From positions 1 through 24,804 of the forward strand of contig JAYMSP010002347.1 of the NCBI GenBank assembly GCA_036897095.1: a stretch of DNA of 24,804 bases. The letters are read 5' to 3'. Position 1 is the first letter of the stretch, and every line of letters begins with the position of its first letter. Source of the DNA: Plantago elongata. Taxonomy: Eukaryota; Streptophyta; Magnoliopsida; Lamiales; Plantaginaceae. The notes below the pieces were generated by a model. The model worked only from the letters and a program-made list of their open reading frames with translations, made no database searches and was not told the origin of the DNA. This document shows positions 19,233 to 24,804 of this stretch, piece after piece. Both the position numbers and the translations under genes were made by a program.

Positions 19233-21230
19233 TCAATTTTGTACATCATGAGCAACATTGTCTGATGGCTCATTGTTGTTTTCAGGTTGACGATCATTCT
19301 GAGCTTGATCCTTGTTCTTTTTCTTTCGTTCTTTTATTTGATATATCCTGCAAATAACAAATGAATCCAACTGCAAAAATCCAAGTAAAAGTGCCATCAA
19401 TATAGTGACAATCTGTTTGATAATATTAGTTGCACAGACAATACCATCGCATATCAATTTGATACTTCCAGTTTGTCACTGCTATTGTAATTATCAAAAC
19501 AGTCTTTGATATCATAATAGTTCAATTTGAAACCTCTAATCTGAATACCAGGTTGACAGCTTAACAGAATAGAAAAAAAAAAGAATCGGAAACAATGAAA
19601 GAGCACAGGTTAAACCTGCAGCTCATGAAGATAATCTTACTCCCATCGGTTGCTTCGTAATTGCTCATTGCATTTTTTATGCTAAGGACTAAAATTACAA
19701 TATTTGAAAATCTTAGGACGCGTGTTGAAGTGGATGTCGAGTTATAGTACTCTCTTGCTATTCACCAACTAAATTAGTTTTAACTGCCGAAACTGTAAGT
19801 TGAACGCGACAGATAATTACTATTACTATCTACTAGTTATACTATATACAGTATAAAGCTGATGTATATGACACAGCTATTTGCAAATTGCAACAGGTAA
19901 GAAACTAGCAGTTAAAATGCAAATAGTTAACTGGCAATAGTCATTACAGGAAAAGTACCAGTATGGATTAACTTACCTTGAGTGGATCTTTAATGGGCAG
20001 CTTGTTCTTTTTATCTTCATTGGCTTCGTACTCGTACATTTTCCAATCCGATTTGGTCCCTCGAGGATGTTTTCCCACGAAGAAATCCAACACCCTTTCA
20101 GATCCTATACGCGCACCATTATAGACGATGGGTTTTTCTTGTCCACTAAGTTTCCAAAATCCATTACCAGCATGGCGTGCAGCACGTAATCCATTACGGT
20201 ATTTGCGGTTCCTTGGTGACAAAAAGTACCAGTATTTCAAAATTGGTTCCTGTGGTTTGCGCATCTCTGTAGGTTCATGTTCAAAACAAACAACTAAGGC
20301 TCTGTTCTCTCAACTTAAATTTAACTGAACTGAATGGAACTGAATGAAACTGAAGTAAGGTATAAATTATAACTAAGCATAGCTGAACTAAATAGAACTG
20401 AAGTAATTTTAAGTTAAAGAGAACATAGCCTAAATACTCTATAGTTATTTAAAGTAATAAAATAAAAGAAAATTCCCGAAAAATTATTGTTAACACACTC
20501 CAACATTGATATCTAAATAAGAATCAAATAGACAAAATTTACCAACTAGTTTCCACGGATTATCGCTGTAGACGTCAAGTTGAGGAATCAAAATATCATG
20601 ATACTCAGGTCTGGGCAGGTTTTGAATACTAAAACTGAGATAATAACGCACCAATTCCTTAGGTTTCGGATGGAATCGATACCCTCGTGGCAAAGGCCTA
20701 CCCCGAATGACAATGCCTAGTGAACTTTCTAGGTCGTCGTTGGTAAACAATTCTTCATGGGTACTAGTTTCTGCTAGCCTGAAACCATCCCCTATTGGTA
20801 TAGGCCTTGGTATAGCTAGTGAACTTTCTGGGTAGTTGGTATGTGATTCTATCTGGGCACTATACTCCGTGTGGCTGAATAAATTTCCTACTGGCATAGG
20901 CCATAGTTGTCCTACTGTAGTTTCTGGGTAGTTGGTAAAGGATCCTGTTTGCACACTATTTTCTGGAATGGTTGGTACTGAGACCTGACTGTGGTATTGA
21001 AACTTTGGAAAAGATGGGTTAATAAAGAGGGAGGAGTAGTTGACATGGGTTTGAGGTTGGAGTTGATCTAGATTGTGTAAGACAGGGTTGTATTGGTAGC
21101 TCTGCTGCATGCCCTCTTGAACGAGGCGTTCGAGTTCGAGTTGATTCTGCTGCTGGCGGAAGGTGGCTTGTTGGTGGAGTTGATTGAAATCGAAATTTTG
21201 ACACACAGGAAGGATATTATTTTCAGTCAT
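19233..21230 (-). CDS. NAC-domain transcription factor with N-terminal extension, 371 aa
   Basis: Exons on the minus strand are 21230-20543, 20266-19977 and 19370-19233. Introns are GT-AG, phases agree, and there are 372 codons with the stop. The NAC domain starts at residue 180: LPRGYRFHPKPKELVRYYL (subdomain A), YWYFLSPRNRKYRNG and GNGFWKLSGQEKPI (C), RVLDFFVGKHPRGTKSDWKMYEY (D, given in part) and FVICRIYQIKERKKKN (E, basic, likely nuclear signal). NAC factors normally start with this domain. Here a Gln-rich region (residues 15-50) and 32-aa repeats (93-190) come first, and only about 30 residues follow it. RFHPKPKEL replaces the usual RFHPTDEEL, and WKLSG replaces WKATG, so DNA binding may be altered. 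The intron after the first third of the NAC domain is a position known in this family. It is probably an expressed but divergent member. Confidence 0.85.
20298..20430. mobile_element. Tourist-like (PIF/Harbinger) MITE in NAC intron 1
   Basis: The 133-bp element is flanked by TAA at 20295-20297 and TAA at 20431-20433, the 3-bp duplication of PIF/Harbinger elements. The left tip GGCTCTGTTCTCTCAACTTA and the right tip read inward GGCTATGTTCTCTTTAACTT are inverted repeats of about 22 bases with only two or three differences. The middle is built of short ACTGAA-type units. It makes up about half of the 276-base intron. Confidence 0.9.
20763..20954 (-). repeat. 96-bp tandem duplication within NAC exon 1
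   Basis: Two 96-base units (20954-20859 and 20858-20763) and a third diverged unit from 20762 into the NAC domain encode VQTGSFTNYPETTVGQLW.., AQIESHTNYPESSLAIPR.. and THEELFTNDDLESSLGIV... At DNA level ACCAACTACCCAGAAA is shared by units 1 and 2, and AGAAAGTTCACTAG by units 2 and 3. In each unit the end aligns: WPMPVGNLF, RPIPIGDGF and RPLPRGYRF, the last being the start of NAC subdomain A. The reading frame is kept. Confidence 0.85.
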
Positions 21231-21284
21231 TGTGTTGAACAAGTGTAGAGTGGCTAATGCTAAAATTCGGAGTTATAAATACGG

Positions 21285-21296
21285 TATTTATATATA
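21285..21296 (-). promoter_or_regulatory. TATA box of the NAC gene
   Basis: The minus strand reads GGTTTATATATAAATACCG. It lies about 55-65 bases before the ATG at 21230, which leaves a leader of roughly 30 bases. Confidence 0.5.
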
Positions 21297-21954
21297 AACC
21301 TGTTTGATCAGGTTGCTGAAATAGCTATCAGACTGTATTAGGCGAGCAATTTAAGATCAATTAGAACTTTGAATAAAGATTTAGTCTAAATTAGCAATCA
21401 AAGATCTACTTGGAAAAGGAATCTGAGTAAATCTCGGAAAATAAAACATACCTGGACGAACTCTGAAAAGGCATGAATTTCTTGCGGAAGGTATGCCATT
21501 TTGATGGATCTGGTGAAATCAACTCTCATTAACTGTGACCTGAGATTATCGAATCTTCAAGAAGATAAAAATCAATTGTAATGGACTAATGGACAAGGAA
21601 GACTGTTTAAGGGTTACCGACGAAGCAGACATGTTTCCGTTTTTGAGTAGGAAGAAGAAGACAATTTGGGGCTAATCGCAATTCACAGGCAAATTGGCAA
21701 TGACAGACAAACTACAACTAAGATTCTAAAACCGCCGTCTTTTTGGGGATTTTTTTTTTAACAATTCTTTTCACTTTAAATCGTATATTAAATAGTAAAT
21801 TAATTTACATTTTTAAGTTAAGTAAAGTTATTAAATACATTCCATTTTTAAGCGTCAATATTTATAAATTTTTACTATAATTTGATTTTAAATTGTAAAT
21901 GTAAATCTTGTAATTAAAATCATCTTCTCATCATTTAAATAGAAAATTCATCTC

Positions 21955-22133
21955 ATACTTTATACATCATCTCCCTTACTTTATTCACTTTTCTCCCTAC
22001 TTTATCAACATATCTCCTACTTTATTCACTTTTTTTTTCATACTTTATCAACTTCTTTCATACTTTATTCACTTTTTTCTGATACTTGTATCCGTCCCGC
22101 AGAAAAATAAACTCGGGACGGAGAGTAGTTTAA
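21955..22133. repeat. TTTATTCAC-type tandem array ending in a Stowaway-like tip
   Basis: Six imperfect units of about 20-22 bases (for example TACTTTATTCACTTTTCTCCC, in pieces TACTTTAT[TC]NAC) fill 21955-22078. They are followed by TCCGTCCCGCAG and ACTCGGGACGGAGAGTA. The GGGACGGAG..GTA tip is that of Stowaway (Tc1/mariner) MITEs. The opposite tip was not found to the left, so the element is truncated or diverged. Confidence 0.55.
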
Positions 22134-22494
22134 AAGTTTATTTTTATGCTTTATTTTTTACTTTATTTGAACATTTCACATTTATGATTTATTCATAGGT
22201 AAAGGAGTAAGTCTCATGAGAAATTATATTAAGGGGAATTTATACTCAACCCCCTTTAAATAGTGTGTAAACGATTAGGTCCCTATCGTTTTAAAATTTA
22301 CGAAGAGGTCCAATTTCAGATAAATGGTTGACTTTTTGTTAAATGTCATTTTTATCCCCAGATTAAAACATTTCTTGTAAAATGCTATATTTAATAATAA
22401 GTAATAAACCATTTGTTTTAGTTACTAAACATTAAAATTATTAATAAATTATTTTCTTTGAAAATGGTGGAAGAAGTATTTTCTCCATCATGAG
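22134..22494. other. AT-rich spacer, repeat-like phrase
   Basis: No gene is seen. The phrase GATTAGGTCCCTATCGTTTT followed by GAGGTCCAATTTCAGATAAATGG, at about 22274-22328, belongs to the 'gtccc...' class of plant repeat edges also suspected near 5150 and 24480. No boundaries can be set. Confidence 0.4.
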
Positions 22495-22707
22495 AAGACA
22501 AAGCATATACAAATAGACTATCATTTCACAAGGAAGAAGCTACAAGCAGGAGTAATCAAGATCATACATATTCCATCTACTGGGAATATGGCTGATATAT
22601 TTACAAAGCCTTTGCCATTTGATTTGTTTTCTTCATTCATCTCCAAGATGCATCTTATGGATATACATATGCATCTTGAGGGGAGTGTTAAGAGAAGTTA
22701 TAGATAG
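22495..22707 (+). pseudogene. Copia polyprotein, RNase H C-terminus only
   Basis: The frame reads KTKHIQIDYHFTRKKLQAGV then IKIIHIPSTGNMADIFTKPL and continues to GSVKRSYR and a TAG at 22705-22707. TKHIxIxYHF and NMADIFTKPL are hallmarks of the end of Ty1/Copia polyproteins (RNase H region). Everything upstream (gag, protease, integrase, reverse transcriptase) is missing; the sequence left of 22490 is unrelated. The stop lies 22 bases inside the 3' LTR, as in many plant Copia elements. It is a 5'-truncated remnant and not mobile. Confidence 0.85.
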
Positions 22708-22878
22708 TTAGTTAATAATATAGTGAAGTTAGTTATGTTTAGTTATTTAGTTATCTTCTTCTTTATATATAGTAGCTATGAACCAAACCATTGTATTCAA
22801 TTCATTCTTGGAGTATTCATCTCCATCAATTCAATATACAAAATTGGTTCTTCAATATTATCAATATTATTCACAACA
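22686..22878 (+). repeat. Copia 3' LTR, 193 bp
   Basis: The LTR starts TGTTAAGAGAAG directly after a purine tract (TTGAGGGGAG) and ends TTCACAACA, giving TGTT...AACA tips. A TATA phrase (TTTATATATAG) lies at about 22763-22773. The left LTR is absent, so no target duplication can be tested. Confidence 0.75.
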
Positions 22879-24804
22879 CCATCAACCTCTAATGTGAGCA
22901 TATATCAACACCAACCACACCTACATCATCATCTTGCTCAGCCTAAACTTCAACATCCTATGAATCCTGTATGTGGAAGTATTTGGGTCGTCCAAGCCGA
23001 AAAGGAATGTGAAAAGGGACATAACAATTGTTTACTACGCTACTATTTATGGGTACTTACCTTACAAAATTAGTTATAATAAAGTTGCTGAACAAGACCT
23101 ATCCCTCAATAATAGCTAGTAAGCCCCTATTTTTATACATTTTATAAGAAAGAAATGGGTCTTCTATAGCTCTTAAGTTACAAGCAATAAGCTTAGTATA
23201 ACATTATACCTCACATAAAGCGAGTTGTCTAAGTACTTTAGTAAGATATACCTTATAAGTAAAAGTAATCTCTTCTTAATAATAATGTTTTAAGAGTACC
23301 AAATACGAAGTGAAAAGAATATTCTCCCGACACCGCGGATCTTCCAAAAAGATAATATAGGAACTACTTATTGTGGATATTTAAGTATAAGTATATAATC
23401 TATTTTTAAAAGATTTAGTTTAGAATAAATATATATATAGAAGGTGTCCTAAAAAGCTAACTAATAAGTCATTCTGATTTTCTCTGTCTGGCCTCCTCCA
23501 TGATAGGATTCTCGAGACTGATCACAATGGTTGCTACACGTGTCCATCCATGGTAGAATCTCTGAGAGCTCATATGCCTTTATAAATGTCAGCCGTCCAT
23601 CCATATTAGCCAGTTCAAAACAATGACCTTCTCATCTTTTGTACAAAGAATATTCTTTATAACCTTGCAATTTCATTCTTTATATGAACATAATCAATAC
23701 CTGCAATTTCATATAGATATAAACAAAAAATAAGTCAAGATGTCAGAAGCATTAAATAGTGGAATTGAATCGAATGGTCATATAAAATAGCATGCACAAT
23801 TTTATCCAGAATATGTGGAAAACCAAAAATAACTAATGGGGAAACTAATACTTTAAGATCATAAGCAGAAGAATGAAATTGAACAGATAAAAAGAGGACA
23901 CTCAACACGCAAAAAAAAAAAAAAATTTTTTTATGTGTATGCGCAACAGGAACTATATTATAGAATGTATCCATGTTGGTTTGTAACATTTATAATGATA
24001 CTTAGAGATTAACACCAGTTGTAAGGAACAAAATATATTAGTCTGACAACTACATATTCAGATTTATTTAATATTTAAATGATAACTGAATGATTAACTT
24101 TACAGATGAACAAATCAATTATTTCTCAAGATTTCAAGGAAGCACTTAATGCTAATAATTGTTGCTAGTGAGAAGTCCTAACATAGTGGGGCTTGCCAAA
24201 TTCTTCTATATAACTATTTAATATTGAAGAAGAAGAACATGTTGATTTTCTACAATATACTGAAGACTTTTCTCGTGTTTCCCTTCTATAGATTGGGCTC
24301 TATTTTCAAGTTTCTGCCGTTACCTGATACATGTTGGGGATGCTTTATTTGTAGTACTGATGCATGTAACTTTACTGCATAGCTACTTGTAATTTTTTTA
24401 TTCTCTAACTCGTTCTAATCTGTCACTATAAATTAAATACAGCGGTAATACAAATTATTTTAAAAGGGAGAAAGGCAGATTTAGTCCAAAACTATGGCTT
24501 CTCCGCACATGCAATACCACTTTGCACCACCTGTGATTCTCAGTCCACAACTTTGGCGAATTGAGATTTTTAGTCATAATTCGCCGAATTAGCGGCGAAC
24601 TGGTCCTAGGTGGCTTTTTTTTCGCTGATTGGGCATTTTTTCCACACTCCTTCGGTGACATGGCGCGACACCTCGACGAATGATTAAATATAACACTTCA
24701 GTGTAAACAAAAGGCAAATATCAACGGAAAAGAAAGAAACAATGTGAAAACCGAAGAGCCCTAGCGAAAATCAACGGAAGCACTGTGAATTGAAGCCGAT
24801 AACC
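22879..24804. other. Intergenic DNA, no gene recognised
   Basis: No ORF with family features was found on either strand. The frame after the LTR at 22880-23073 is open (QHQPHLHHHLAQPKLQHP) but is not recognised and lacks its own start. A poly(A)-poly(T) tract lies at 23910-23931. An ACACGTGTCC box (ABRE-like G-box core) is at about 23536. From about 24470 to the edge the sequence is more GC-rich and repeat-like, with ATCAACGGAA at 24721 and 24770. Confidence 0.5.

Noticed and set aside
19371-19457. Possible membrane-type extension before NAC exon 3
   Set aside because: The frame upstream of LDSFVICRIY is intron sequence; a clear acceptor TTTTTGCAG ends at 19371.
21231-21242. Four extra residues at the NAC N-terminus
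   Set aside because: The codon at 21242 is TTG on the minus strand; the first ATG is at 21230.
1-24804. tRNA, rRNA or snRNA genes
   Set aside because: No stretch with cloverleaf box A/B patterns or rRNA-like sequence was noticed on reading both strands.

Overview
The window is nuclear DNA from a flowering plant, most likely a eudicot. The evidence is GT-AG introns in two multi-exon genes, an 11-exon gene whose deduced product reads as a plant 2-phosphoglycolate phosphatase 2 (PGLP2), a NAC transcription factor, AT-rich spacers, and many plant transposons (MULE, hAT, PIF/Harbinger, Copia, Stowaway-like). I cannot fix the genus. The internal sequence of one MITE vaguely suggests Caryophyllales, but that is only a hunch.

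Layout. (1) 1-4387: a decayed Mutator-like element (MULE) on the minus strand, its far end outside the window. It has frameshifts, a stop and a large internal deletion in the transposase, and a complete 426-bp non-autonomous hAT element sits inside its N-terminal coding region with a clean 8-bp target duplication. (2) 4388-6128: spacer with repeat-like sequence and an orphan first exon of an EH-domain endocytosis gene. (3) 6129-6359: five tandem copies of a 46-bp unit, ending 94 bp before the PGLP2 start codon. (4) 6453-9822: intact PGLP2-like gene, 11 exons, 303 aa. (5) 10313-18480: four members of a small family of secreted glycine-rich proteins on the plus strand. One has lost its C-terminal tail by a +1 frameshift, one is a pseudogene, and two are intact. 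A roughly 1.8-kb element with subterminal inverted motif arrays (13135-14940) and long AT-rich spacers lie between them. (6) 19233-21230: a three-exon, minus-strand NAC gene with an unusual N-terminal extension of about 180 aa. The extension contains 96-bp tandem duplications that run into NAC subdomain A, and intron 1 carries a Tourist-like MITE. (7) 21955-22878: Stowaway-like debris and the 3' end of a Copia element with its LTR. (8) 22879-24804: no gene recognised.

How the parts relate. PGLP2 and NAC are ordinary single-copy-looking genes that bracket a local, rapidly changing glycine-rich cluster. The cluster members share a signal peptide, an AVAPPG-like junction, a Gly/Ser body and a C-terminal hydrophobic tail with the core LIVPW. 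The tail can only be recognised by comparing the paralogues, because it is out of frame in two of them. The best candidates for something not described before are this cluster with its tail, the NAC protein whose N-terminus grew by duplication of its own domain start, and the 13.1-14.9 kb element with oppositely oriented motif arrays. All homology statements come from reading the sequence; no database search was run.
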